Positions 12,132 through 22,058 of a stretch of DNA of 64,000 nt are shown in pieces. The notes under the pieces were generated by a model. It worked only from the letters and a program-made list of their open reading frames with translations. It was not told the origin of the DNA and made no database searches. How positions within the stretch are numbered: position 1 is the first letter of the stretch; each line of letters begins with the position of its first letter. This DNA comes from Luzula sylvatica (taxonomy: Eukaryota > Streptophyta > Magnoliopsida > Poales > Juncaceae): positions 18,380,667-18,444,666 of the forward strand of contig OX326956.1 of NCBI GenBank assembly GCA_946800325.1, read 5' to 3'. The position numbers and the translations under genes are program-made.

Positions 12132-12309
12132 TGATGAGCGGGATTTCGGCGTGTTTTATTATCGTTGTATTCGAAAACCCGATTCAATCAACAAGTTGGA
12201 AAATATAGTTGTATAGTGGAAAATATGAAAGATTCGTTCCACGAGGAGAGAGTGCGTCAAAGATTAAATCAAAACTAGATGAGAAATAACGAAGAAACTT
12301 CACAGAAGA

Positions 12310-12660
12310 TAGTCCGTTACAACGGAATTAAGTTCCGTTACAACGGACATTAGGGTTGTGTCTAACGTAGAGATTGATATGAACGTCCGTTACAACGGAG
12401 AAAATTCCGTTATCACGGAAAGAGGTAGTCCGTTATAACGGATAGGAGTAGCGTTATAACGGATTGGTTAATCCGTTACAACGGACTCTTATGTCCGTTA
12501 CAACGCACTAGTATGAGTGCGGTTGAATGAATTTTCTCACTGGTCCGTTACAACGGAGTTAAGTTGCGTTACAACGGAGTATCAACAGACTGAAAATCAG
12601 GTACAAACCGTTAAGTCCGTTGTAACGCAGTTCAAAGTCCGTTATAACGGAAGTAGTTCT
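12310..12660 (-). promoter_or_regulatory. Cluster of ~12 palindromic MYB-type sites in the LTR
   Basis: About 12 units fit TCCGTTRYAACGGA or a one- to two-base variant (some end AACGCA, some start TGCGTT). Units with a TA centre are perfect 14-bp palindromes. Each unit carries two facing YAACKG cores (TAACGG or CAACGG), the recognition core known for MYB-repeat proteins. AACGG is also the core of the plant mitosis-specific activator (MSA) element bound by MYB3R factors. Regulatory function is inferred. The location is downstream of the TATA-like box in LTR orientation. Confidence 0.6.
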
Positions 12661-13284
12661 GGATTTCGAAATTGCAGTTTGAATTGAGGATTGAATTGAA
12701 GGTTTGTTTTGAGATTAAACCAAGGGAGATTTAGACTAAATTCAAGGCAGTAATTAAAAGTAAGAGATCAAGTAAAAACACTAGCAAAGATTTGATTCAA
12801 GTAAACAAGAACTCAAGATTCATTAAACCGAGAATTCTTTACACAAATCCAATTCGAATTTAAACTACAAGAATTACAAGAAAGGAAAGAAAACACCTAG
12901 AGAGATGAAGTGAGCTCCGAGTCTCGTCTTGGATGCCTTCCTTGTTGTTTAGAGATGCTAGTGAGCTAGACAACTCGCACAACACGTTCCTTTCGTACCA
13001 ATTCACCCGCCAATAGAAGAGAGCTTCGTACCGGTTGAGTGAACTCGAGATTGCAAGAAGTCCAATTGGAAGAAAGCTCCCGAGTGGAATATAGAATGCT
13101 CGACTCCTTGCTTGCGTGGATTCGGATGAAGAAAGCTTCACCTCAATCCTCGCAACTCGATCTTCGTCGAAGTGTAAACCGATTCACCGAATGAAGTGAG
13201 CTTCTATTCGGTGATCGATTTTAGAAAATTATCGTTCGTATTTGCAATTCTTGCGTGTTCTTCAAAGTTCTTGGACTTGCTTAA

Positions 13285-13286
<2 letters not shown>

Positions 13287-13372
<86 letters not shown>
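13287..13372 (+). repeat. (GA)n microsatellite
   Basis: Roughly 43 GA units lie inside the minus-strand Athila LTR. The counterpart in the plus-strand LTR is the (CT)n tract at 24316-24398. Confidence 0.97.
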
Positions 13373-13378
<6 letters not shown>

Positions 13379-13421
13379 ATGGGCGTAAAAGAGCGTCCCA
13401 AACTCGTGGCCCTTGTGGTCA

Positions 13422-13429
13422 TATTTATA
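13422..13429 (-). promoter_or_regulatory. TATA-like box of the minus-strand Athila LTR
   Basis: On the minus strand the sequence reads GTGCTATAAATATGACC. The homologous position in the plus-strand LTR reads GTGCTATAAAGAG. It lies upstream of the (GA)n tract in LTR orientation, which is consistent with a U3 core promoter. Confidence 0.55.
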
Positions 13430-13840
13430 GCACTCGTGGAGTCTTCTTATTGGCCACGAGTTGGTGGAGAGGATTGGGGGTAAGGAGGTAATTCCCACCA
13501 AAGGTAGGTGGGCAGGATAAGGGCTAAGGATTGAGTGGTTTTCGGGTAGACTTTTGTGTAAGTTTCTATCATGATAATTGTTTGCCTCCCGTCTTATTCA
13601 TGTACCGAATATATCGGTGTAATATATCGTTTTCACTCCTCTCGACATGTTGGAGACAACTACACACTCCAAATTCCCAGAAATTCCTTCTAATTCCTGT
13701 GATTAAGCAGTAAAACACACTTAGTGAAGAAATATTCATGTTATCTCAAATATGATTAATAAAGTATATAGAATTGTTCTTCACAAGGGCTAAAATCCCC
13801 AAATTAAGCATTAAATTTGTGCCTTATTTGCCTCACATCA

Positions 13841-15671
13841 AATACCCCCACACTTAAATCCTTGATCGTCCTCGATCAATTAGAGTATAAAAGTCAAACA
13901 TAAGAGAGAATTGCATAAGATTTTGTTGAAGTTATATTGTTGGTTCAAAAACTAATTTCACAAAGCAAATTGGGGTACTCTCATTTCATCATGATTACTA
14001 ATATTGAGAGAAATATAGTTTGATCAAAATTAGAATCTATTTCAATAAATTTCACAAGTTCGAAGAGTTTAATAAAGCAAATGATCTCAACCGAAAAAGA
14101 TGATTAAACACCATCATTCAACTCTTTTCACTCCACTATTCACAAGGATTATCATGAAAAAGCATTAGTGAAAACCAATTTTTCCGTTTTGCAAAAATCA
14201 TTTCTCAAATGTAATTTGTCACTTTTAAACCGTTCGGTACGTTAGTACTTGGTTCATCTTCGATTTCTACTAAATTTTCCCAACTTGCGCTTGATTTTTG
14301 AACTCCTTTTCTTTCCTTTTTATTCTTTTATTTCTTTTTCTTCTTTTCTTTTGTTCTTTTTATTTCTTTTCTTTTGTTCGTTATTGCTTTCGATGGTCCC
14401 CATGTGTGTCCTTTGGGATAACAAGTGGTCATGACTCACACCACTCATTACTTATTAAAACCCCCATGGATCCGCGCAATCTTTAGCCAACAAGTGGTCA
14501 TGACTCACACCACTCATTACTTAATCAATCGCACGGACTCGACAATCGAAAGCGCTTTAATCCGTGATTGTAGAAAACTTTTTCGCATCGACTCTTGATC
14601 ATGACTCACACCAAGAACCGGCTACTTTGGTTTACTACGACTCATGCACCCCTTTAGCCAACAACTGGTCATGACTCACACCATTCATTACTTAATCAAG
14701 GTGCATGAGCTCATCGAATCAAGCTTTGAGCGCAAATTGGTTCCCGTTAGTGTAATTTCGAATCCCCATGAACGGTTGGGCCCTTTAAGTGCAAATGGTC
14801 AAATTTTAAGATTCAAGCAAAACTTACTAAATTGGTTCAAACAAAACTTTTTAGAACTTCCAAGTTCAAAATAGGTTTATTTATTGAAAATGGTGTGTCA
14901 TGTAAATCGAGGATCGATCAAATTGTCAAAAACTCATTAATTTGTGAAAATATTGATTAGGGCTTGAATCCCCGAAAAAATCTCTTAAAGATCTCAACCA
15001 AAATTCTTCAAATATTATGTAAATTAAAATTTTGAGAGTAAAAATGGTGGTTCGGTGAAAATTCGTTTAAAAACCAACAATTTAATTCAATGAAGTGGAG
15101 AAAAATCTTTTTATGCATTTAATGCTTGACTTAATTATTATTGATGCTCAGGGTTCAAAAATAATGTTAAATATTCGAAAATTTCAATTAGAAGAGGAAA
15201 CATGCCAGAAACTATTCGGTTATAACGCAGTTTTATGTCCGTTACAACGGACATTGAGGTCCGTTACAACGCACTAACTGCGTGATAACGGAGAACTAGC
15301 CGTAGCAATTTTTGAAAATTCTGAGCAAGTCCGTTGCAACGGACATTGAGGTCCGTTACAACGGACATAGTTCTGGCAAATTTCATGAATTTACCGTTGC
15401 AACGCAATTTCATGTGTTTTTCGTGTCCGTTGCAACGGTATTTTCACTCCGTTATAACGCAATACTCTACCGTTACAACGGAACTCTTGGCGCCAGTCAA
15501 ATTTTTAAATTTCTGTACAGTCCGTTATAACGCACATTGAGGTCCGTTACAACGGAGTTGCTGGCCAGATCAAAAATTTCAATTTTCCCTGATTTTTTTT
15601 TTTTTTAAATTTTTAATTGGGCTCATACAGGTCAAAGATTGTATGTTACCCCCCCCCCCCCCCCCCCCCCC
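13841..15671 (-). mobile_element. Athila 3' internal noncoding region, minus orientation
   Basis: This 1.8-kb stretch lies between the LTR start at 13840 and the C-rich tract ending at 15671. It mirrors 22050-23857. Going leftwards along the window it ends in a terminal polypurine tract next to the LTR (CCCCCACACTT near 13845). It includes A/T-rich repeats and three or four copies of a motif containing GTGAGTCATGACCA (14420-14690). It also includes the palindromic MYB-type cluster at 15225-15560 and an expanded internal polypurine tract (C23). Athila elements often carry an env-like ORF here; none is visible. Confidence 0.85.
15225..15560 (-). promoter_or_regulatory. Second cluster of palindromic MYB-type sites
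   Basis: About a dozen TCCGTTRYAACGGA-like units lie in the 3' internal region, some with GC centres (CCGTTGCAACGG). This is the same unit as in the LTR cluster but a separate location. The counterpart is 22145-22485. Confidence 0.6.
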
Positions 15672-15683
15672 ACACACACACAC
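15649..15683 (+). repeat. C23 tract plus (AC)n at an orientation flip
   Basis: C23 (15649-15671) and a short (AC)n take the place of an internal polypurine tract that is only 7 bp long in the related copies (164-170 and 22052-22058). To the left all Athila sequence is minus-oriented, and to the right it is plus-oriented. Confidence 0.85.
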
Positions 15684-16108
15684 TTGCGTGGGCCTTTTGG
15701 GCGATCAAGCAATTTGCCCTCGACTACCCGAAGGACGCATCGGCGTGTAAGCTTCAATTACTCGAGCTAGACGAATTCCGGCAAGAGGCCTACGACAATT
15801 CGAGCTTGTGCAAGGCAAAGGCCAAGAGGTTTCATGACCGAATGACTCAAAAGAAAGAATTCCAAGTAGGGGAAAGAGTGTTGTTATTCAACTCTCGTCT
15901 CAAACTTTTCCCCGGGAAACTTCGGTCCCGATGGATCGGCCCTTTTATGATCACCAATGTGACTACATTTGGAGTAGTCGAAATTCGAAGCGAAGAAACG
16001 AACAAAACGTTCAAGGTGAACGGCCATCGACTCAAGCACTACCACGCAAACTTCGAAACCGGATGGATGGAGGAGCAAGCTCTAGAGCCCAACGACACCT
16101 CACAATGA
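15684..16108 (+). pseudogene. Athila integrase C-terminal fragment, plus orientation
   Basis: About 140 codons start at the [12 protein letters not shown] segment and run through the C-terminal GPF/Y-like module ([19 protein letters not shown]) to NDTSQ and a stop. They are nearly identical to the corresponding part of 20887-21903. The catalytic DDE core is wholly absent. It starts right after the C23/(AC)n junction, and the codons ahead of it come from that repeat. Unlike the longer copy, this one keeps the HRLKHYH segment open. Confidence 0.85.
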
Positions 16109-16208
16109 TGAGCTCGGCCAAGTCGAGCTCAAGACGTTAAACAAGAGTGCTAGCGAGGGAGGCACGCCCACGCAACAAAGGTTGTATCTCTCTATTATCC
16201 CTCTTTTT
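16109..16208 (+). mobile_element. Athila post-integrase leader, cut short
   Basis: The sequence matches 21904-22008, then switches at about 16208 into LTR sequence (GAACTTAATTCCG) with only GAA of microhomology. The normal polypurine tract that should follow is missing. Confidence 0.7.
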
Positions 16209-16412
16209 GAACTTAATTCCGTTGTAACGGACTATCTTCTGTGAAGTTTCTTCGTTATTTCTCATCTAGTTTTGATTTAATCTTTGACGCACTCTCTCCT
16301 CGTGGAACGAATCTTTCATATTTTCCACTATATAACTATATTTTCCAACTTGTTGATTGAATCGGGTTTTCGAATACAACGATAATAAAACACGCCGAAA
16401 TCCCGCTCATCA
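16209..16412 (+). mobile_element. Truncated 5' LTR (last ~204 bp)
   Basis: This is the reverse complement of 12132-12336 and matches the end of 23858-25530, finishing CGCTCATCA at 16412. Only one palindromic MYB-type unit remains, at about 16218. It lacks the U3 promoter, so the internal region downstream has no complete 5' LTR of its own. Confidence 0.85.
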
Positions 16413-16414
16413 AA

Positions 16415-16432
16415 TGGCGCCGCTGCCGGGGA
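16415..16432 (+). other. Primer binding site, tRNA-Asp type
   Basis: TGGCGCCGCTGCCGGGGA lies two bases after the LTR end. It is complementary to the 3' end of plant tRNA-Asp apart from one mismatch, and this is the usual primer class of Athila elements. It is repeated identically at 25533-25550. Confidence 0.85.
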
Positions 16433-16542
16433 GCGGTGTTTAAGTCAATATTTTAGATAAAAATTTGAAATTTAAATTCATATATTTGTTTACTCACTTC
16501 TTTGTTTCTTTTGTGACAATCTAGGTGAAAGAAGAAAGTTTT

Positions 16543-18207
16543 ATGCACAACACAAGATCACGAAAAGGCGAATTACTTCCGTTTGTCAAGGAAATCGAAA
16601 GAAGGAACAAGAGCTCTAAAAAGGGAAAGGAACCGACATAAGAAGATCAAGAAGAGCCTCGAACTCAAACTCAAACTCTTTCTTCTCTCTCTACTCCTTT
16701 AATTTTCAATATGGGTGATGAAACAAGAGCTCCAAGGCCAAAAACCTTGAGAGAATTAGTAGCACCAAGAAATGTGGAGGATAACTATAATTTTATTAGG
16801 CCCAATATACCGAATTTCAAAGCGGATCCGAGCATTATAGGCTCATTGCCTATTTTTCATGGGAAAGCCACGGAAAACCCTCATAAACACTTAAAGGATT
16901 TCAAAATTCAACTAAACATATATTCGAATTATGAAGCTTTTAGTGACATTCTTCTTCTTCTTTTTCCTTACTCATTAGGTGAAGGTCCCAAGGATTGGTT
17001 CTACACACTTAGAGGCCCTCTCGCATTCAACGAAGTAGCGAACCTCTTCAAGGAGAGGTACTATTCGGCCTCTCAATTGGCGGCTATAAGGCGAGAACTT
17101 TTGGCAATGACGCAAAAACCGAACGAAGCATTCCATGAATATTACGATCGTTTCATGCGCTTGAAAGAAGAATGCCCAAGCCATAGTGTGGAACCGTAAT
17201 ACCTCTACGAACAATTCATTAACGGTCTCGGGTACTCGGAAAGTCAATTCCTCAATGCATCCGCGGGGGGAAGTATCTCCAACAAGGATCTCGAAGAAAT
17301 TAAGAAGTTGCTAGAGCTCATGGCAACCAATTCGCAATCGAGGAAGAACGTGGAATACCGAGTTAACGCATGTACCGACCTCAATGTCGACATGCTTAAC
17401 GACAAACTCGAGATCATAATGAAAGTTTTGGGCAAGGAAGAAACCAAGAAATGTGGGGTTTGTAATGCTAGTGCTCACTACACGGACGAATGCCCGAGTT
17501 TAGCCGAAGACGTAAACGCCGCGTACAAGAAGTTCGAGCCCTCAAATTCGTACAATCCAAACCTTCGCAATCATCCGAATTTCTCATGGTCAAACACGAA
17601 CAATGCTCAACCCGATCCGTATCGACAAGCGGTCGCAAAACCGGCCACGTACCAACATCCAAATGTGACTCAAGCGATTCATCAACCAACCCAAACACAA
17701 GAACCAAATCAAGACATGAAAACAAAAATGGAGTTGTTGCAAGGTATCAATAAAAACGTGGACTCGGTGAAGCAAGAATTGAAGCAAGAGATCTCAAGTG
17801 TAAGGCAAGAGGTTTCGAACACGAATCGCCATGTGGGCAACTTGGAGACTCAAATCAATCAAATTGCCACTCGAGTAAACATAATCGAATCGCAAGGTAC
17901 ATCTCGACTCCAATCTCAATCGTTGGCCCCTTCCGAGCAAAGGCATGTGAACGCAATATCACTCTGAAGCGGTAAAGAGGTGGGCGAAAGTTCGAAGAGC
18001 AAGGAGGTACAAGAAGAGAAGGAGCTCGAGGTACCGATACCGAAAGAGAGTCCGACTCAAGCCACGAAGATACCAACTCGAGAACTAGAACCCGAATCGA
18101 CTCAAGTCAAGCCACCTTTCCCGAGTCATCTCCCAAAGCCAATCGAATCGAACAACGACGTGCTTGCCATCTTAAAGAAAGTGAAGGTAAACATTCCTCT
18201 ACTCTAA
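16543..18207 (+). pseudogene. Athila gag (capsid/nucleocapsid), decayed
   Basis: The capsid region carries the conserved FIRPNIPNFKADPSIIGSLP and PIFHGKATENPHKHLKDF segments, then a retrotransposon-gag core (GPKDWFYTL, LFKERYY, HEYYDRFMRLKEECP). A CCHC-type knuckle follows (CGVCNASAHYTDEC, all four ligands present), then a Gln/Glu-rich region with coiled-coil potential around 17740-17900. The natural start in the second copy (ATG 25648, MERSFMHN) is lost here by small changes, so the first ATG in frame is 16543. In-frame stops at 16639-16641, 17197-17199, 17965-17967 and 18205-18207 interrupt it. The family role is forming the virus-like particle and packaging RNA. Confidence 0.85.
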
Positions 18208-20800
18208 GCAATCAAAGAAGTGCCTCGTTTGGCAAAATATCTCAAGGCATTGTGCACGAATAAAAGAAAGACAAAAGGAGATGAGTTGATAAGTGTGGGG
18301 GAGAGTGTTTCGGCGATTTTGAGACTCCCCCAAAAGCACAAAGATCCGGGGATGTTCGCTATCCCTTGCAAAATTGGGCAACACGAGTTACCCAAATGCA
18401 TGCTCGATTTAGGCGCATCCATCAATGTAATGCCCTTCTCGGTTTTCAAAACACTAGATCTCGGCCCTCTCGACGATACACAAGTAGTAATTCAATTGGC
18501 CGATAGATCTACGACGAAGCCGGTGGGAGTAGTCGAAGATGTGATCGTGACGGTGAATGGACTTTACTTCCCCGCGGATTTCTACGTGTTGGACATGAAT
18601 GAGGGGAGTAGCGATTCAACCCCGATTCTCCTTGGACGGCCATTTTTGAAGACGGCGCGCACAAAAATCAATCTACACGCGGGAGAGCTCACGATGGAGT
18701 TCGATGATGAGGTAATCAAATTCAATATTTTTGACAAACTAAAGGAACCCATTGTAGGTACACTCAACTTTAGTGCTATGGACGTGATCGACGATTGTGT
18801 ACAAGAAGCTATGGATAGCTCATTCGAAAACCTAAAATGGAGCTCGAACCCGCTATTCGAGGAATTTGAAGGATATGACAATCCTACATTCGAGATCGAG
18901 CCGGATTTGGAAGAAGAACAAAGCATAGATCAAGCACTCTTTCTAAGAGACCTCAAAATCCCGATGCAAAGAGCTCCACCTTCAATCGAACAAGCTCCAA
19001 GGTTAGAATTGAAAAAATTACCTATTGGACTAAAGTATGCTTTTCTCGATGAAGCGGAAACTTTGCCGGTGATAATCGCCTCGAACCTAGCAAAGGAGCA
19101 AGAAGAAAAACTCATCGAAGTGCTAAAAAGGAATAAGAAGGCTTTCGGGTGGACACTCTGCGACATTCCGGGCATTTCCCCCTCCATGTGCACACACCGA
19201 ATCCTTCTCGAGGACGAAGCAAAACCATCGCGCGAACCTCAAAGGCGGCTCAATCCGCCTATGATGGAAGTGGTAAAAAAGGAGCTGATCAAGTTGTTAG
19301 ATGCGGGGATCATTTACCCCATCACCGACTCGAAATGGGTCTCGCCCATACATGTAGTACCGAAGAAAACGGGGATTACAATTGTTGAGAATGATGAAGG
19401 CGATCAAGTACCGACTCGAGTTCAAAACGGGTGGCGAGTTTGCATCGATTACCGAAAGCTCAATAAGGCGACGAAAAAGGACCACTTCCCGCTTCCATTC
19501 ATCGATCAAATGATAGAAAGACTCGCGGGAAATCCATTCTATTGCTTTCTCGATGGATTTTCGGGCTATTTCCAAATACCGGTCGCACCCGAAGATCAAC
19601 AGAAGACCACATTCACGTGCCCGTTTGGTACCTTCGCGTACCGACGCATGCCATTCGGTCTATGCAATGCTCCGGGTACTTTCCAAAGGTGTATGCTTTT
19701 CTATTTTTTCCGATTATATTTCCAAATTTATAGAAGTCTTTATGGATGACTTTTCGGTGTTTGGTGACTCATTCGACTCGTGTCTAGATCACTTGTCCCA
19801 AATACTCGAGAAGCGCATTGAATCTAAACTTGTCTTAAATTTTGAGAAATGCCACTTCATGGTGAGCAATGGAATTGTACTAGGTCATTTAATCTCGGAG
19901 AAAGGAATGGAAGTCGACAAGGCGAAAATCGATGTAATCAAGACGCTTCCGTATCCAAAGACGGTGAAAGACGTGCGATCCTTTCTCGGCCATGCGGGGT
20001 TCTCTAGGCGCTTCATCAAAGACTTCTCGAAAATCTCACAACCGATGTGCCAACTTCTCCAAAAAGATGCAAAATTCGAGTTCAATACGAAGTGCAAGGA
20101 GGCTTTCGACAATCTCAAGGAAAGGCTTTGCTCCGCGCCAATCATCAAGTCGCCAAATTGGGAGCTACCATTCGAGATAATGTGTGACGCAAGCGAAACA
20201 AGTGTGGGGGCGGTACTTGGCCAAAGAGAAGGAAAAGACCCCCACGTCATCACGTACGCCTCGAGGTCTCTCGACAATGCCCAACGAAACTACACCACCA
20301 CCGAAAAGGAACTCCTCGCAATTGTGTTTGTATTGGAGAAATTTCGTTCTTATCTTTTAGGTACGAAGGTGATAATCTTCTCGGACCACGGCGCGTTGAG
20401 ACATTTGATGAAGAAAAAGGAGTGCAAACCGAGATTGCTTCGATGGATCCTTTTGCTTCAAGAATTCGACCTCGAGATCAAGGACAAAAAGGGATGCGAG
20501 AATCTCGTGGCGGATCATTTGAGTCGGCTTCCATTGAAGATCGAAGATCTCGTTCCGATTCGCGAGGAATTCCCCGAGGAACACGTTCTCGCGGCCCAAG
20601 TCGAAGCACCATGGTACGCCGACCTTGCAAACTACATCGTCACGAAGAAATTTCCCCCGAGCTTCTCCAAGGCGCAATGCGACAAGATGAAAAGTAACGC
20701 GCGATTCTACGTTTGGGAGGACCAGATCTTATTCCGAATTTGCACCGATCAAGTAATTCGAAAATGTGTGCACCAAAGTGAGGTACAATCTATTTTTATT
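18208..20800 (+). pseudogene. Athila pol: protease, reverse transcriptase, RNase H
   Basis: The protease active site is LDLGASINVMP, at about residues 62-72 counted from 18220. RT shows the Athila-type motifs [58 protein letters not shown] and the catalytic FMDD at about 19742. A frameshift, apparently an extra T near 19697, lies between the last two. RNase H follows, with [27 protein letters not shown] and [13 protein letters not shown], and then [21 protein letters not shown] second frameshift occurs near 20800 in a T-rich stretch, just before the integrase zinc domain. The role is copying element RNA into DNA from a tRNA primer. Confidence 0.92.
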
Positions 20801-21903
20801 TTTGTCACACATTACAATGTGGTGGACATTTCGGTATCGCACGTACCACACACAAGGTACAAGAATGTGGATTTTATTGGCCAACCTTGCATAAAGACGT
20901 TGCGAACTTTGTGAAAGGTTGTGGAAATTGCCAAAAGACGGGGAACTTGAGCCGTAGAAATCAAATGCCCCTCAATTCAATCTATGTGTGTGAAACATTC
21001 GATGTTTGGGGCATTGATTTCATGGGCCCGTTTCCATCATCTTTTGGCTATACTTACATCTTGTTGTGTGTAGATTACGTGACAAAATGGGTGGAGGCGG
21101 TACCAACCAAGCATGCGAATTCGAAAACGGTGGTGGACTTTTTGAAGAAGAATATCTTTCAACGATTCGGCATACCAAAAGTTCTTATAAGCGATCGAGG
21201 CTCCCATTTTTGCAATCGATATCTCCAAAGCCTCCTCGAGAAATACCATGTGAGCCATCGAACCTCAACCGCGTATCATCCTCAAACGAACGGCCAAGCG
21301 GAGGTTTCAAACCGCGAGATCAAATCCATTCTAGAGAAGGTAGTGAACCCGAATCGAAAGGATTGGAGTACTCGACTCGGCGACGCACTTTGGGCGTACC
21401 GTACCGCTTTCAAAACGCCAATAGGTATGACTCCTTTCAAGCTCGTGTACGGAAAGGCGTGCCATTTACCGGTCGAGTTAGAGCACATGGCCTTTTGGGC
21501 GATCAAACAATTTGCCCTCGACTACCCGAAGGACGCATCGGCGCGTAAGCTTCAATTACTCGAGCTAGACGAATTCCGGCAAGAGGCCTACGATAATTCG
21601 AGCTCGTGCAAGGCAAAAGCAAAGAGGTTTCATGACCGAATGATTCAAAAGAAAGAATTCCATGTAGGGGAAAGAGTGTTGTTATTCAACTCTCGTCTCA
21701 AACTTTTCCCCGGGAAACTTCGGTCCCGATGGATCGGCCCTTTTGTGGTCACCAATGTGACTACATTTGGGGTTGTCGAAATTCGAAGCGAGGAAACGAA
21801 CAAAATGTTCAAGGTAAACGGCCAATGACTCAAGCACTACCATGCAAACTTCGAAACCGGGTGGATGGAGGAGCAAGCTCTAGAACCCGACGACACCTCA
21901 CAA
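20800..21903 (+). pseudogene. Athila integrase
   Basis: The zinc domain begins in the frame broken near 20800 and continues through [18 protein letters not shown]. The catalytic core has the first Asp in [13 protein letters not shown], the second in [13 protein letters not shown] and the Glu in [17 protein letters not shown], the D,D-35-E arrangement. The C-terminal GPF/Y-like module follows ([19 protein letters not shown]). A TGA at 21826-21828 (after KVNGQ) replaces the His codon kept in the other two copies, and the normal tail [15 protein letters not shown] continues in frame to 21903. The longest open stretch is 20887-21828. All catalytic residues are present, but the protein would lose its extreme C-terminus and part of its zinc domain. 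Confidence 0.9.
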
Positions 21904-22045
21904 TGATGAGCTCGGCCAAGTCGAGCTCAAGACGTTAAACAAGAGCGCTAGCGAGGGAGGCACGCCCACGCATCAAAGGTTGTATCTCTCTATTATCCCT
22001 CTTTTTGAAATTTTCGATTTTTGTACTTGAGGACAAGTATTCTCT

Positions 22046-22058
22046 AAGTGTGGGGGGG
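22046..22058 (+). other. Internal polypurine tract
   Basis: TAAGTGTGGGGGGG follows a GAGGACAAG lead-in, closely resembling the terminal tract at 23842-23853 that adjoins the LTR. It is not followed by an LTR start but by TAACATAC and then 1.8 kb of noncoding DNA. It may be a relic of, or a second, plus-strand priming site. Confidence 0.55.

Larger units (their letters stand above)
12132..13840 (-). mobile_element. Athila LTR, minus orientation, complete
   Basis: This 1709-bp LTR, read on the minus strand, starts TGATGTGAGG at 13840 and ends GCTCATCA at 12132, giving the TGATG...CATCA terminal inversion. It is co-linear with the plus-strand LTR at 23858-25530, including the conserved block around 12220-12300 that matches 16240-16340. 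It contains a TATA-like box at 13422-13429, a (GA)n tract at 13287-13372, and a cluster of palindromic MYB-type sites at 12310-12660. It abuts LINE-A ORF2 directly at 12131/12132. Short open frames inside (for example 12860-13141) recur only because the LTRs are homologous and are not judged to be genes. Confidence 0.92.

Noticed and set aside
12860..13141. 93-codon minus frame in the LTR, with an 86-codon counterpart at 24598-24858
   Set aside because: Conservation is explained by LTR homology. The start and length differ, and no protein family is suggested.
13204..13501. Ser-Leu repeat proteins
   Set aside because: Direct read-through of the (GA)n microsatellite.
15312..15540. Open frames of 60-90 codons across the CCGTTNNAACGG clusters (also 22170-22612)
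   Set aside because: They are translations of the palindromic repeats (repeated TLRSVTT-like words), occur in several frames and lack any domain.
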